In this document: positions 12,317-26,800 of the stretch, piece by piece
Layout: every line of letters begins with the position of its first letter
How positions within the stretch are numbered: position 1 is the first letter of the stretch
Assembly (NCBI GenBank): GCA_030549495.1
Contig: JAUIRK010000089.1
Location: forward strand, 223,620 to 287,619
Length of the DNA stretch: 64,000 nucleotides
Origin: Nectonema munidae
Lineage: Eukaryota > Nematomorpha > Nectonematoida > Nectonematidae
Reading direction: 5' to 3'
The notes under the pieces: generated by a model
Seen by the model: only the letters and a program-made list of their open reading frames with translations
Told to the model about the DNA's origin: nothing
Databases searched by the model: none
Made by a program: the position numbers and the translations under genes

Positions 12317-12689
12317 GAGAGTAAAGCAAATTTTCATAAAAATAAATTATTAAAAATGTCAAAATTAATAATCATTTCGAAAAATCTAAAATTTAATATA
12401 TTTCAACAAAAAATGTACATATAATTTTTAAAAAAAGTGATTGAAATCTAAAATATCTCACCAATAGAAATAAAAATCTAGTAAAAATGAATTAAAATTA
12501 AAAATACGACATTTTGATAAATTATATTATAATTGATCAAGCTAAATTAAAAATTAAATTTTAATTCTTTTCTTATTTCTTTTTAATTTATTTTTTTCTC
12601 ATTTCATTTTTAATTTAGTGAAATGGTAAGATGATTGAATATTACATAGCCTGTACTAAGTATTATCAAAAATGATTCCACAAAACTCT
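12317..12689. other. AT-rich non-coding stretch
   Basis: Only A/T-rich sequence with repeated short AAAATTAA-like motifs; no coding signal seen. Confidence 0.5.
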
Positions 12690-14604
12690 CATGCTTCAAT
12701 TGCCACAATCACAACAACGCTACATCCAAACATTTCGAATTCCAAATTCAACACGCACAACATATCCAAAATCAACACAACCTTCTAATAAGCAAATTCA
12801 TATGCTAAATTTTCTCTACATAAACCTCAACCACTCTAGTGCCGCTTGAACAAACCTATATAACATTAAAATTGCAAACTTCTTTGATGCTATATCCATT
12901 AACGAACCATATCTAAATCTCTCTTTTAATATGCCAAATTACTTACTATATCACAATTCACCTTTATCCTTTTATTCAACATGCATCTTCATAAAATCAA
13001 CTGTTCATCACACACCATTACCACGATTCATTTCCAACAATTTTTACTTTGTTCTTTTACACACCAAACCTCACCCTTTTCTTTTCGCAACCCTTTATTA
13101 TCCTCCCTAACACCCAATAGCCACCCCTTCTGATTTCTCCCAATCACTAACTCTTGCTACATCCACACTGCCGTCAACATATCATTTAATTATCTCAACG
13201 GATTGCAATGCTAGATCATACATCTGGGACCACAAAGAAAATCCACAAGGAGAACAAGTCATTAATTTCTTATGCTCTAACAACCTAACTGATAACTCTA
13301 AAAACCCTACATCCCAACGCTCTTGTAACAACGAACAATACACATCTCACATTAACCTCACAATAACCATACTCTCCATCTTATATCTAATTGGTCGATC
13401 TCGGACATCCCATCAGCTTCAGATCATTCCTTTATAACATTTCAATTTCTCATAAACACTACAACCAGTGCCCGCGCTAAAGCTAAATTTCAAAGGGGGT
13501 TACTTATATCCTATATTACTTTGCTGAAAAGATTCAAGTACTTCTGTATAAAAATCTATAGAAATCTCATATTATACATATACATACACCAGCATTTATA
13601 TAAGATTATTGTGTACAATTTTTGCTTATTTATTTTTCCTGTTTGGGAGAGTTTGGGTGAGTTTGGGTAAAAAGTAAGACCGTAATTGATTTCACTCGCA
13701 AACCCTCCTGGCATCTATCTTTGCTTACCAATCATAAAACCCTCATTCAACCAGCAATCACCATCATGTATCTAGGCCTTACCTTTCAAACAAACCTGAA
13801 ATGGTCCATACACTTCAAAAACAGCTACATACCATAGACCCTGTTTCTACTAAGACAAGCAAATCTCATACAAATGGGGACAAATCTCTCATACTTCCTG
13901 TAATTCAATACGGCATCCTCTCATGGGACTCATTGCTCGCTAACCCATCCACCCTTACATATTTATTCAAAATCCATAGACTCAGTCTATCATCTCGAAA
14001 GCTTATTGCACAACTCCAGCATCTATTCTAGAAATCACACTGAATTGCACACTACATTTAATCCAACTGAAAGATTCCTTCATCAGACAATACAACAGCA
14101 CATACAAATCTTTACTTCCCCCATCTTGAACCTCCTATTTACATCTTCCACTGAACGAATTGCACCCTCACCCGAACCACCTCTCCTTCCTTTATCCATT
14201 CTTCACATCGACACCAACTCAACAACACCTGCGCCTCAACCCTTGGCCACTTTCCAATTAATCTAAGCGACATCATTACTCACCTAGAACTCTTGAACTT
14301 ACTCTTCGCCTTGATAGGCACTATTGAACCCATTCTTCACCTTAGCCCACAATAAAACCGACAATCCTTCTTAATATATATTTTTCATTTCTACAATACT
14401 CCTAGCATCCTTATTAGCATTTTTCTCTTCAACCCTACCAAGCAATTTACAAGCATATCAATTAAATTTGGAAAGCGCTTTAACATCTCTACCTACCTAC
14501 ATACCTACCTACCTTGGTAATAAAATTTCTGAATAGATAATTAGGTAGATAAAGATGTCAAAGCACTTTCCGAAGTTAATACATATTAATTATATTATTA
14601 TTAT
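12690..14604 (+). mobile_element. decayed LINE with APE endonuclease and RT remnants (R1/Jockey group)
   Basis: A base-composition island, C-rich on the plus strand and unlike its surroundings. Broken frames give endonuclease blocks: LNFLYINLNHSSAA near 12810, an INEPY block near 12900, DCNARSYIWDHKENPQGEQ near 13203 and IDLT-like residues near 13360, as in APE-type endonucleases. At about 13678-13800 there is KTVIDFTRKPSWHLSLL then MYLGLTFQTNLKWSIHF, and at 13890 PVIQYGILSWDS, matching the part downstream of the RT palm. The RT palm itself is missing, so there is an internal deletion, with non-LINE sequence at about 13460-13660. The copy ends in an (ATT)n tail at about 14591-14604. The clade is uncertain. 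Confidence 0.7.
14470..14571. repeat. imperfect inverted repeat in the LINE 3' region
   Basis: Arms GGAAAGCGCTTTAACATCT (14470-14488) and AGATGTCAAAGCACTTTCC (14553-14571) pair at 17 of 19 positions around a 64-base loop containing (ACCT)n. It lies just before the (ATT)n tail and may be a 3'-UTR hairpin of the LINE. Confidence 0.6.
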
Positions 14605-17600
14605 TGAAGTAAGAGGTCAGATTTATTGCGAGCAACCGAACCGTTCGGTTATTGTCACTCAGCATTAGCAAAGAAATGAAAGAGCACAATTATGAAGGGT
14701 AAAAAACACATGAAAGAAGTATAAAACATGTAAACAGGGAAAGTTATTTTCAAATAATTGATCTGAGAGTAAATTTCAGGGAACATTTTGGAAACAAACT
14801 GGGTTTTGTCCTTTGAAGAGAATCCATATTCTGCCTTTAAGTAAAATGAGACGATTCCAAGGAAAACATTTATATCTGAAATAAAAAAGAAGAAAAAGTT
14901 AAATTCAAGATAAAATTACAACTGAAGAAGGTATTTTTTGTACTTTTTTTTAAATCTCATAATGTATCTTATGCAAGATTCGAAAATTAATACTCTTTAT
15001 TAAGTAGCATTTCTCATAAACAGGTAGTTTACATCTTATTTTTTTATGTTATAACAAAAAGGAGTATTATATTGGAAAAAATGACTACTTTCGATATAAC
15101 TGAACCTAAATTCATAGTTCAAATTTATGCTCTTATAAGCAAAATCAGCTAATTGGTTCTTGTTAATTTGTTCTAAATTAAAGATATTATTTTTCCTTCT
15201 GATTTCAGTTAGGTTGCCTTTTTCTATCAACTTGATAGCCTTATTTTGTTTTTTTATGGAGAACGGAAAGTTTGGTAAGACTTGCGGTACCCTAAATGAA
15301 ATTGCAATAAGAAAGTCTAGATTGAATTAATAAATTGAAAATTAGAAGTTTTGTTTCGGCATTGAAAATTTTCTGTAGTTTATAAAACCTTTTAATTTAA
15401 TTGATATTTTTTTATGACGTAATTTAAATGTTGAACAAAATTAGCACGTGAATAAATGATTATTTGAAGATGCCTCTGGTGATCCAATTTGCTAATAGTA
15501 TTATCCCCAAGTTTGAGAGGCTTTAATATCTCCAACGAATGAACCAACCATATGATTTATGATTAATTTTAGACAAATCTATAAATCTGCAATATTTTAT
15601 CCAAAACAAGAAAAAAATACGACTTTTTAAACTAGAAAAGTGAATAAACTTTAAATTATAGTAAAATTACAGAAATTTATTTAAATTTGAAATTAATTTT
15701 TTGATTATAATTATTTTTATACTCTCTTTTATCATATTTTTTTCAAATTCATTGATGTAAAAGTTTTTTTTGTTCATTTAAAAAAGTTTTCTTAAATGAA
15801 ATTTTAAAATAATCTTTTTTAATTTATGTTCAAAGAACCCTCAGTATATCATTCTAAATATTGTAATATGTAGTAAAAATGGTCCAAGAGGCCCATTTGC
15901 TCTGTTTGTGTTAAACTATAGGAAAGGAAAATTTGATACCAATTTCAACCCTTGACCTCTTTTCTATAAAATAAATACATAACATTGATCTTATCCATAC
16001 ATCGAACGCTTATTTTAAGACAAAACTAATTTACTTTGTAGACAATACCCTATAAACTAGACTTTTATAATTATGCACTTATATCCATGATAAATTGCAT
16101 CCAAGTGCATTGATATGATTGAATATATCTAATTTAGTAATGAAGAAAGTAATTGGCTAGCATTGCTAAAGGTGAATTGCAAAACTAAAATCTTACTAAA
16201 ACAATCATATCTTAAATATCGAAAATTTATCCTTTACATTAATGACTCACCTGAAAGTAATTTTTTAGAGATTTGTATTTGCATTTACTCATTGACACTA
16301 TGAAACGCACACACATTTTTGTCATATATAATTTCATTTTTAAATTTTCTAAGAATAAACCCATAAATAGCTAGTAGTGATAAGGAGTTTACAAAATTTT
16401 GTATGATGTCGATTTCTAAAAAAGCCGATTCTGATTCTTTTTGATTTAAAATATTTTCTTTCACTTTTAAAAAAGCAGACTTAATTTAACAGCGGAGACA
16501 AGTGCTGCACTTAGAGGTTTTATATAAAATTTGAAATAAAATATCTGAAAATGAAATTAACATAAATAGAAGTCTTTAAATTGCCCTTCATTGATCAATC
16601 AAAAATAGGGCGTTACGAATAGCATTTAAATGAAATGAATTTTTTAAATATCTGAATATCGCTATTTTGTTTAATTAAAATTTTCTTTTAACCCGCTGAT
16701 GAATAGTGTGACTCCGGTATTAGATATTGTATCAATATAGGACTAAATGAAAAAAATTCAGTTATATCAAAATAGCAAGCTTTTCTATTATAGGCGTCCC
16801 AATTGCTCTTTTTTGAACAATAGCTGCCCTAGTTTTGTACTTTTAAGGAATATTCGTCCCATGTAACAAAATAAAATAAAAAAATTGAATTATTTCTCTA
16901 TCAATAAAATAAATTATGAATTATTTTGTGTAATGGTAAAATTATAAATCTATTTTTAATCGAAGTATTTTCAATTAGATTTTAAGGAATGATGACTCAA
17001 TACACAGTGTTCTGAGATTGATTTTCTTGATTCAATTAACTCTTGAAATTTAAAAAATGTTATTTTTACTCTCCATTTTAATGCAATAAAGAAATATCCT
17101 CTAATCTAAATAAAGTTTAAAATTTTATGTCACGCTAAGTTCATGCTTCTTGTTTCTTATTTTTACATATACTTTAACAATTTCTAGTCTCTTCAACAAA
17201 TTTCATGATAACAAGTCAATGACTATAGAAATGTTGTTTTGTTCTTTTTTTAAACTCTTATTAATCTATATTAGTGATTCATCTGAGAAGATTATAGTGT
17301 ATACAAAGATTGAAGGCAAAATTTTTGTCACATTTGATATAGAGTGTTTAGAAGTAAACCCATTCTCTTATTCAAATAACGAATATAATACTAGTGTGAA
17401 TGAACTTTTTATACTTATTGTCTCAAAGGTTCATCTGTCGTAAAGACCTTCAAACGAAAATGTTTCTCTTTAAAAGAATGCTATACATTGAAAAGGTATT
17501 CTTCTCAAAAAACACTTTACCAGGGTGTTAACAAAATGATGTTTTATGAAGGCTTATGATCGCATCTATCTTAAACGTCGTGCTCACCCCACCTAAATTT

Positions 17601-17799
17601 TAGTTCGTTTCATTTGAAGTAGTAAATGATTTTAGCCTTTTAAATGTTCAAATGCGACCTAAAGGTACTCAATCCTTGGTATTGTATATATTAAGAACTA
17701 AAAGTATGTATATATATATATATAGTGGCTTGTAAGCACGAACATCAACGCTTATGTTAGAGGTTATAAGCATTAGGAAGTAGTTTTTACTTTAAATTT
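14605..17799. other. intergenic stretch upstream of the transporter gene
   Basis: AT-rich with no recognised coding sequence. A short (TA)n run lies at about 17710-17722. The untranslated first exon and promoter of the transporter should lie here or further upstream, since an acceptor-like tract (TTTTATTTAG, ending 17820) precedes the coding start, but I cannot place them. Confidence 0.45.
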
Positions 17800-17851
17800 C
17801 TCATTTTTGCTTTTATTTAGCGTAAACCTATTCGTTCCTTCTACGTATACA

Positions 17852-20800
17852 ATGACATACAAAAGTAATACCTTTCAAGATGGAGGCTGGGCATGGGTTG
17901 TCTTGGTGTCTACTTTTTTTGCTCATTTCATCATTTTCGGAACGGGTATGTCACTCACTGTCTTTTTTTCTGTGTTTATGGAGTATTTTGAGAAAACTCG
18001 CTCTGAGACTGCCTGGATCAACAGTATTCATTCTTCCGTTTTCTTCTTTTCAGGTATGATGCCAATGCCAAGGAAAAGCATTTTACTGAACATTCACATT
18101 TAGGTCTAGTGTCAAGTTTTCTGATTGAGAGGTATGGCTGGAGAATTATCATTATTTTTGGTGCTTTATTATCTTCTATTGGTTTATTTTGCTCTTATTT
18201 CGCTCAAAGCACTTTTCAACTTTACTTGACCATTGGATTCTTAACAGGTAACCTCTAAACATTGTTAACTATTGTTTTTGAAATATAACTGTGATTTCTA
18301 TCTCATTTTTTTATATTCACTTTGATACTATTATACATTTCCAGTATAATAAATAAACCATAGAGGTCTTTTTCGCTCTAAATTTTTAGTTTTTTTCCCG
18401 GTAATTGTCACTTTAGCACTAGTATGTTTCCTCTCATTATTTTTTATCCATAGGTTATTATTTTTTTTACCAATTTACTCAAGACATTTTTACTCAATTT
18501 TTTTCACCCTAGCTTTCTTTTTATACGATCCATTCTAAATAATGTAATTTTAGACCTATTATCCTTCGCTACACTCTTTTTACCCTTTCTTTTTATAGTT
18601 TTTTTCTAATTTTTCATTTCATTTTTATATTTTGATTTTAACTTTTGTAAGTTTTATTGAAATAACTCTTGATAATATATTTTTAGATTTTTTTGCCAAT
18701 TTTCAAAGTGAAAATGAAATTTTTATTTTTTTAATGAAGAAATTTTTTTTATAAAATATATGAATCAACTTAAAGTTTTTAAAAAAAAATTTTATAAGAG
18801 CTAAAACAACTCTACATATTTGCGATTAGGCTTAGGATACAGTTATCTTTGAAAACTTGCATATATGAATAAAAAAATATTGAGATAACAAGTAAAATGA
18901 ACAGAATAGTGTATATAGAATGAGGGAAATAACTTCATTAAAGGGAAATTGTATTTTCCATCCAGATAGTGCGAAATTGATTTAAAGAATATGGTGAAAA
19001 ATGAATGCGTATAAAAATCATATATTATAATAAATGCGACAAAATATAGTAGCTTTAAATATGGTTTCTAAATAAACAATAAAAATTGAGAATAAATCTA
19101 AAAGCGTAGAGTCCGTTAATATATCATGGTTAAATTATAAATATTTAAGTTGCAATAAAAAAGCGAGAAAACTTCATAGCCAAAGACAACATGATCAGAA
19201 TAAAAATATCCATGATGACATAATGATATGAACCGAAAAATCTCTTGAGGATAGTTTTCATCAACTTGTAAAATTTAAGCTTCAGGTCTAAAGATAAAAA
19301 TTAACAAAACGTAAATCTAATAGCTTTAGAGAACGACTTACAGATTATTATTATAGGGACTTTATGTTTGAGAATAGTGTCTTGTTTACTGAATTATTTT
19401 TTAGGCTTTGGCTACGGCCTTGTTCACATATCATCCATAGTCTCCCTCGGCTCCTACTTCAATGAGCGAAGATCCTTTGCTCAATCCTTTTCTTTGACTG
19501 GAGGAACTTTAGGCTTACTTTTGATGCCAATATTCACTTCAAGCTTGCTTCGCAATTTTAGCTGGCATCAAGTTTTGCTTTTTCTTGCTTCTCTGTCCTT
19601 ACAAGTAAGTCCTGTATTCAAACAAATTTTCAATAAAGTTATCATGGTTCAATATTTTTTCTTGAATAATATATTAATCTCATCCATTTAAAAGCCATAT
19701 TTCGAAAAAATGAATTAAAAAAATGTGCCGTTTATGTTTATCAAATCAAAAATTTTTGCAAGAAATATTACCAGTCGATTTTTAGCAAACAATTTTTTAT
19801 TTTCATCCGATGTATTTTTATCGAGTCGCGATACAATTGAAGATCTGTAGTTAAAGTATGTTAGTTTTATGTTGCAGAATGAAAAATCATTTTTATTTAT
19901 TTTCATGAGCGAAATTTATTGTGTTTTTAGAGATAATTTATTTGTTGAAGAGTAATTCTGATATTATTTTTCAATTTTGAATTAAAAAAGATTTTGGAAA
20001 GGAATACTAATCATTGGCAGGTATTAGGACATTTCGCGAGTAGAACCATCCTGCCTACACCAGTCCTGTTTTATTTCCTTCGAAAAACCTGTAGTTTAAA
20101 AATAAAAATTCTCCTAGCCCAAAAAGCATCTAATGTGCAGTCGAGAACAAACTCGCAATGGTTCGACATCATTCCAGAATCGTTTTAGTATAAAGACTTT
20201 CATTACAATTACAACTGTATCTTTTTACCATATGTTTTGCGTGTAAACATATACAGTAAAACCTTGATATTAAGGACACCTAAAAATCATCAAAAAATGT
20301 CCATATTAGTGAGGTGTCCATATTAGCGAGATTGCCTAAAAAAATTTGATTTAAAGTTTTAATATTTAAAAGAGATATGTAGAGTTTTTTTAAGGTAAGG
20401 TCATAAAACGGAAGGTTTAAAAAGTAAATATTAGCATTAAAAAGATGAAATAACTTTATTGACAGACAAATCATTCGCGTCGTTTAAAATACTCCAAAAT
20501 CTTTGTCTGTTTAAAAATACTTCCATGAGCATGGTCTTCTAAATCTGCTTCAACTGAAGATAGAGAAGAAAAAATGATTCATGCCATGGAGGCAAGTCAT
20601 CCATGCCTTTTTATTGTGATAATAGTGGACAGGAAGATAGTCAATTTGAATACACTTGAAAGATCTTGTTCGAGCAGCTGACCCAATTACGATAGGTTTT
20701 TCCATCTCTCCAGCCATATTAGTTATCATGACAAATCCTCATTCAAGTCCTCATTATCGAGGTTTTATTTAAAAATCATCGATACTAGTGTCCATTGTCC

Positions 20801-23800
20801 GGAGTAGTGAGGTGTCCTCATTCTCGAGTTACATTTCCTATGTTTTTAATGTAAAATCAAACCGTCATTTCAAAAATGTCCACTGTATTGAGGTGTCCTT
20901 ATTATTGAATTGTCCACAAACCGAGGTTTCACTAGTATTTTTAGTTTTATCTGAAATGGAACTCTGTTCTTGATTTAAAAACTGTTAGACACATATTTCG
21001 TAAAAAAAAAACGAAACAAAGCTGTATAGAAGTGCTCTGCATGGGGCTGACAGACTAGGGTTATCCAGAACAAACTGTCAGTTGTTCGCATCTTTATATG
21101 CATGTTAGATTGAGTGCTTATTAGTCTTTATGAATAAAGGGTATTTTTATTTTCTATGCGTGACATATATTTCAAAGAGATTTGCATTGAGAGAACAAGA
21201 GTGATACGCGTGGAATCGCAATTGGACTGAAATAGAAAGATATAGGAGGTTTGATGTGAAAAGTTATTTTACCGATTTTAATTCCAACAATACTCTTTGT
21301 TCATCTTTCATAAAAATGTTTATCAAATGTTAAGGCTGAAGTCAAAAATGAGACTCTTTAAAGTGTTTATTATAAAGAGTTTACATTAGTTTGTTGTATG
21401 TTTTGGCTGTTTTACAATAGAGTTATAGGTATCAAAAGAGTTATCATAACGCAAAGACTGAGATGGCTTGAACATGTCTCGAGACGTGACAGCGGCGAAC
21501 ATATGAAGGCGAACTAAGTTTTAATAGAAAAGTGAAAGGTAGACCCATAATGACCTAGACGGAAAATATAAAGAAAGATATGATAAGTTTGCGGCTCAAA
21601 CTTGGTGATGAAAAAGTCTACTGGAGGCACAAAATCAAGTTTACATGAATCAGTTTTGTTACATTTGTTATCCATTAGTGACCTCGCTCACCCCAGCTAG
21701 CTAGAACTAATTACGCCCGTTAAATGATGATGATGATGAGTTTACATTAGTTTGCAAGAATGTATTGACACTTTGAAGAGGCATTCAGGATTAAGAATGT
21801 TAAGTAATAGACGTTTTATTGTATATATAATGTTTACCATCAAAATTAACATGTAATTGCAGTTGTATTTGACGATTTGATTTTAAGGCAAATATATAAG
21901 CCCATTCCTTGAAATTAACGAAGATTTTTATTAATAGCACTTATAAACGCGGACGATATTATTTCTACTTATATTTAAATACTTGTATTAAACTTGACAC
22001 TCATTTTTGAACAAAATTTATGTAAGAAATATAATGCAAAATGCTTTTAAAAATTAGTCATTTTATTAGCCCATTTTAGTTCACGCAAAACTGAAGATTT
22101 TGACTAACCAATAATTCCATTTTCAAGTTCGCCTTCGTTCCTCTACAGCAGTGTTTCGCAACCTTTTCGAAGTGATTACCCCAAAATGCAATTTCGGAAT
22201 TATTGTTCACCCTATTGAAGAGATAGTCGACAATATCGATGTTTTTTTCACAGTTACATGACCTACACAGGTCATATAGCCAGCTATTGTCTCTATGGAT
22301 CCGATCCAGCAACATCATAAATGCAAAACAAATTTTATCCCTGCTCTGGTTTTTCAGTGTGATGGTTAAGCTTACATTTACTGTGCTATTTTTTCTATAC
22401 TGTGTAGGTCACTGAATAGGCTAATTGTGCGTGAGATGAAATATTGAGTCCGATATGTTTCTTGGTCTTCATACTGAAATCTTGACTGGTAGAAAATCCT
22501 AGGTGAATTCGTACTGTTAGAAAGGGTGCTGGTATATTTTGAATGCAAGAGATCTAGAAAGTGTTTAGACCAGCCTTGGCCTCAAACATTAGTTTCCTTG
22601 CATATTTGTCTTGAGGGATAAATTCTTCTTTTGATGGGCAATCCTTATAAGGAATGATATCTTCACTCACAACAAAAGCACTTCTTATTCATTCACTGTC
22701 GGTACTATTGAAATCTTGAAGTACTTCTGCATGCTTTCTAATATGCCGGCAGGTCATCTCTAATGTCTGTCTTCATGTGGTAATATCTTCAGAATTCAGC
22801 TTCTCAAGGATGCCATCCAAGGTAGGAAATTGTGAAAACTCCCATTCCAACACATCCGATCCATAGTTGCAGCTCCACACAAAAGGAAGCAATGCTTACC
22901 CGAAGTTGTTTTACCTGTTCTGTCTTCCTTGAGGTTTTAAGTTCCCTGTATTTATCTCTCAGACATCAGCTAGGAGGCACAATTCCTCGTCAAACAGATT
23001 AACGAGGCATGCTCCTTCTCGTGCACAAATATATGAAGTAATTCACTTTACTCAGCAACATGAACCAAGATTTTCCTATATGGCAGGCAGCGATCTCCTG
23101 TATGGTACAGTAATTTTTCATAATGAGCTCCCATTTCTTCACACTGCTTATTGATTATGCCACTGTTCAAACAATTTGATTTGACGAGGTTTACCATCTT
23201 GATCGTGTGACAAAACAACCTTGATTGATTCGGGTCTGCTTCTTGAAGCCACGGTAAAACGATGAAAAATACAGTGCACAACCTCAATATCTTTGTTTTT
23301 TCTTTGAACAAACCATGAAATCAATTCCGCTGCTAATAATGAACTGTTCATAATGAATTTATTGACCTTATCTAATAAACCAAATCAAAGTGGCACATGA
23401 TGCAACATAGGTGCTTTTATCAAACTTCAAGCAAATACAATATCAATTAAGACACTTCAAAAATAAACCTTTTGTCATTCTCACCAGTTTCTTCCGTTTA
23501 AATCTCACTGACTACACTAGTTAATAGTATAGTTTCTAAGTAAACTATGAAGCAATTGAAGTAAAATTAATAAATAAAACAAACAATTCATTTAAATATT
23601 TCATCATAATTGTCGACACTTAGACTGATTTGAAAAAGCTTTTCATAGTGTTCCTTTTCTTATGTATATAACCCTCTTCTCGCACAGAACACCCAATACC
23701 CTAAAAATATCGAACCATTGCCCCAATGGGTAAATTTACCCCTATGTTGGGAACCACTGCTCTAAAGGAACAACAAGCCAAATTGGGCTAATGTAATTAA

Positions 23801-26800
23801 TAACTCGTTAAAGACCTGGGAATAAAAATTGTGATGACACTTACTATTGATCATCATGAAATTTTATGGATATTCTTTAATTTTTTATTTTTACTAAGCT
23901 CTTTATTGTTGGTTGTTTGATTCGACCTATTGAATTTGAAGAAAAAAATATTATACCTTCCAAAGAATCTTTTATTAAGAAGTTAGTGAGTCAAAGAAAG
24001 CTTTTTACTAAAAAGTAAGTATTTTACCATTCTTATTATTTTCTATGTAAAATTATTTAAGCCAACTACAATAAAAAACTCATTCCTCTTTTTCGAAGGT
24101 AGCCAGAGTATGAATTTAAATCAGAAGCCAGTTCACGGGGATTAATCTACTCCTTTTTCTAGAAGGCAGGGCCGTATCAAGGGGGGGGGGGGGCAATTGC
24201 CCCGGGGCGCCACACTTAGGGGGTGGGGCTTGGGGAGGCAAAAAATTCCCCTTCCAAGGTTTCCACCAAGACAAATGAGGAAACTTCAAGAATAGTAATG
24301 TAGGTGGGATAAACTCCCAGGTTCTATGTTGCCCTAGCAGCAAGGACGCATATCCGGGGGGGGGGCAAATTTAACCTTTGCCCTCCTCCTCCCCCCACCC
24401 CCGAATAATTTTCTAAAAGTACTCTATGCACTATGGGTCAAGCCCGCCTCCAAAGTCTGGCGTTTATGAGCATTGAGAAAGAAGTTCTCGATTGTGTTGA
24501 TTTTGACGAAATCATCGATAATTTTGCTGCTGCTAAAACACGAAAAATGAACATCTAATGGAGACTGTATTCGACTCAGTCAGTTATGTGGCTTAATAAA
24601 AATGTGAGCATTTTTTTTCTAATGCACTTTTTAAGCCAGAATGGGGTGGGGATGAATGAGAAAAAAAGAGCAAGAGGTGAGGGTCTCCATTCAGGACCTT
24701 TGCCCTGGGGTGCCACGATCCCTTGATACGGCCCTGCTAGAAAGTTTCTATACTGACAAGTCTTTTACTTTTTTATAGTTTAAATATTTTTTTACTGTTC
24801 AACAGTCAATGGAGAAATGCAATAAACTATTATTGGAATTAGGAAGGTGGTGACCTAAATTTTTTAGCATGGTAGTCCATACATTAAAGAGTTTTGTAAT
24901 TAAATATTTTATATGTAGCATGTAATTTCAATTTTCTTAACTTATCATTTTGTCTGTTTGTTGAGGGTAAAGTACTAGGACATTTTTAGAAAATGAACTC
25001 TAAGAGCAATTTTGTAGTTGTTCCAAGAATATTCATCTGCATAAGCTCCATTCTTAAGTGTCTAACAATACATTGTATGACCCTGACTTGATTATCAAAG
25101 TTTGATAATATATTTTTTTTATTAACCCTCGTATTATTTGTTTATTATAGTGATGAATGGCAGTGTTATCTGCTTCTGATAACATGTAAACCAGTACTGG
25201 GTTTTTTACAGATCGAGAGTCGTCGACGAAATCGACAAGACTCAAACATTTTTGTGCAGATAGTATGTGGATATTGAGCAGAATTAAATAAAATGCCTCT
25301 TAAAGTGCGAAAGAGTTCTACAAGAACCAGCTTACGTCCATTCTCTTCACTAGGGTTATTGGTTGGTAGTACGCTAGATCATGTTGATGGTAAAAGACTA
25401 TCGCGCCAGGAGCATCAGCTTATGGCAATACAACTTAAATATGGACAAGAACGAAGCTTACGGTTGCCTTATACTGTATCTGCCTACGACAAAAAGTGTG
25501 AAACATCAGAAGGAAGGTTTGGGAGTTGGAAGAAGTATGGGGTCGGCGAGTGAGTTCAGAAATAATACAGTAGATGTTTGTTGTATATTTAAGAGCCAGA
25601 ACGGAAAGGAAAAACTGCAAAATGTGTTGGGGCTAAGGGTCATAGGTGCAAGTTTTGGTCGCAAGGCAGTGATGGATATGGAAGAGTAAGAGTGTGCTAG
25701 AAGAAAACTTGTCTGATGATACTGTCCAAATTAGTAGGAGGAGTGATAGAATTATGGTTATAGTGATAAAATGTGGTTAGTAGGCTATAAGAGTGTAATA
25801 TTTGTTTATGCATCTCAGGTAGGTAGATTGAAAAAAGAAAAACGGTTTTAGGATTATTAACACACGGCAAACAGAATTTTTAGTAGTCGTTTATGGTTTT
25901 AATGGACACTTTCGCAAAGAAACAGATGGGTATGAAGGAATTTATGATGGTTTCAGTGTGGGCTCAAAAAACAAAGGAGGAAGATTATGTGAATTGTGAT
26001 CAGAGTCTAATACATCTTCATAAATTAATTCTTTTTTTAAAGACATGAAAAAGCGCAATGAAATAAGTTTAAATACTTAAAAATTGTTTGCTGATAAAAT
26101 GTAGGACTTTCAAAAAGAAGCACATAAGACAAAATATAGAATAAATAGATATCTTCAAGCAAAGAAAATCGGATCGAGCAGTTGAGGTTTAAAAAAGCAA
26201 GAGAAAAGGCTAAAAAAAAGTTTTTGCTAAAAGTATAAAAGAAGAGACTAAAGAGAGATGCAATCTTTCGAAAAGCATCAAAACGGAATTTACCAAATTG
26301 AAGATGATAAAATAAAATTAATTACAATGAAAGCAAAAATTGAAGGTTGTACTTTGATGAAACAACTAGAGGAAATGTGGTGGAAAATGGTCTATAAAAG
26401 ATTATGAATCAAGAAATGGAGTAAGAAAATTTAAGGCCTAATTTTAGAAGTCAATCATTGCATCAAGATATCGTGTAAAAACTCTTCACCAAATATCAAA
26501 TGATTTTCTCAATGGCAAGGAATTAGTGAATTACTTGAAGTTAGGCACACTAATAACAATTTATAAACGCCAAGGTGGTGTGATGGAATGTGTTGTGGTG
26601 TTAAATTGATGGACCGTTTGAAGGTAGTTTAACGTATTTTAGAAAGAATACAGAAAACTTGTAGAGATCTACATAACGAAATTTAGGTTTATGCCTGTAA
26701 TAGTACTATTAATGAAATATTTATAGCTCGACAAATACAATAACTTGGAAAAGCTCCTGGTAGTGACTCGACTTGTAAAATAGGCTTCACGTAACAAAAT

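Noticed and set aside
13450-13660. hAT-like left end (CAGTGCCCGCGCTAAAG) inside the decayed LINE
   Set aside because: No right end or target duplication found; it may be an insertion but cannot be bounded.
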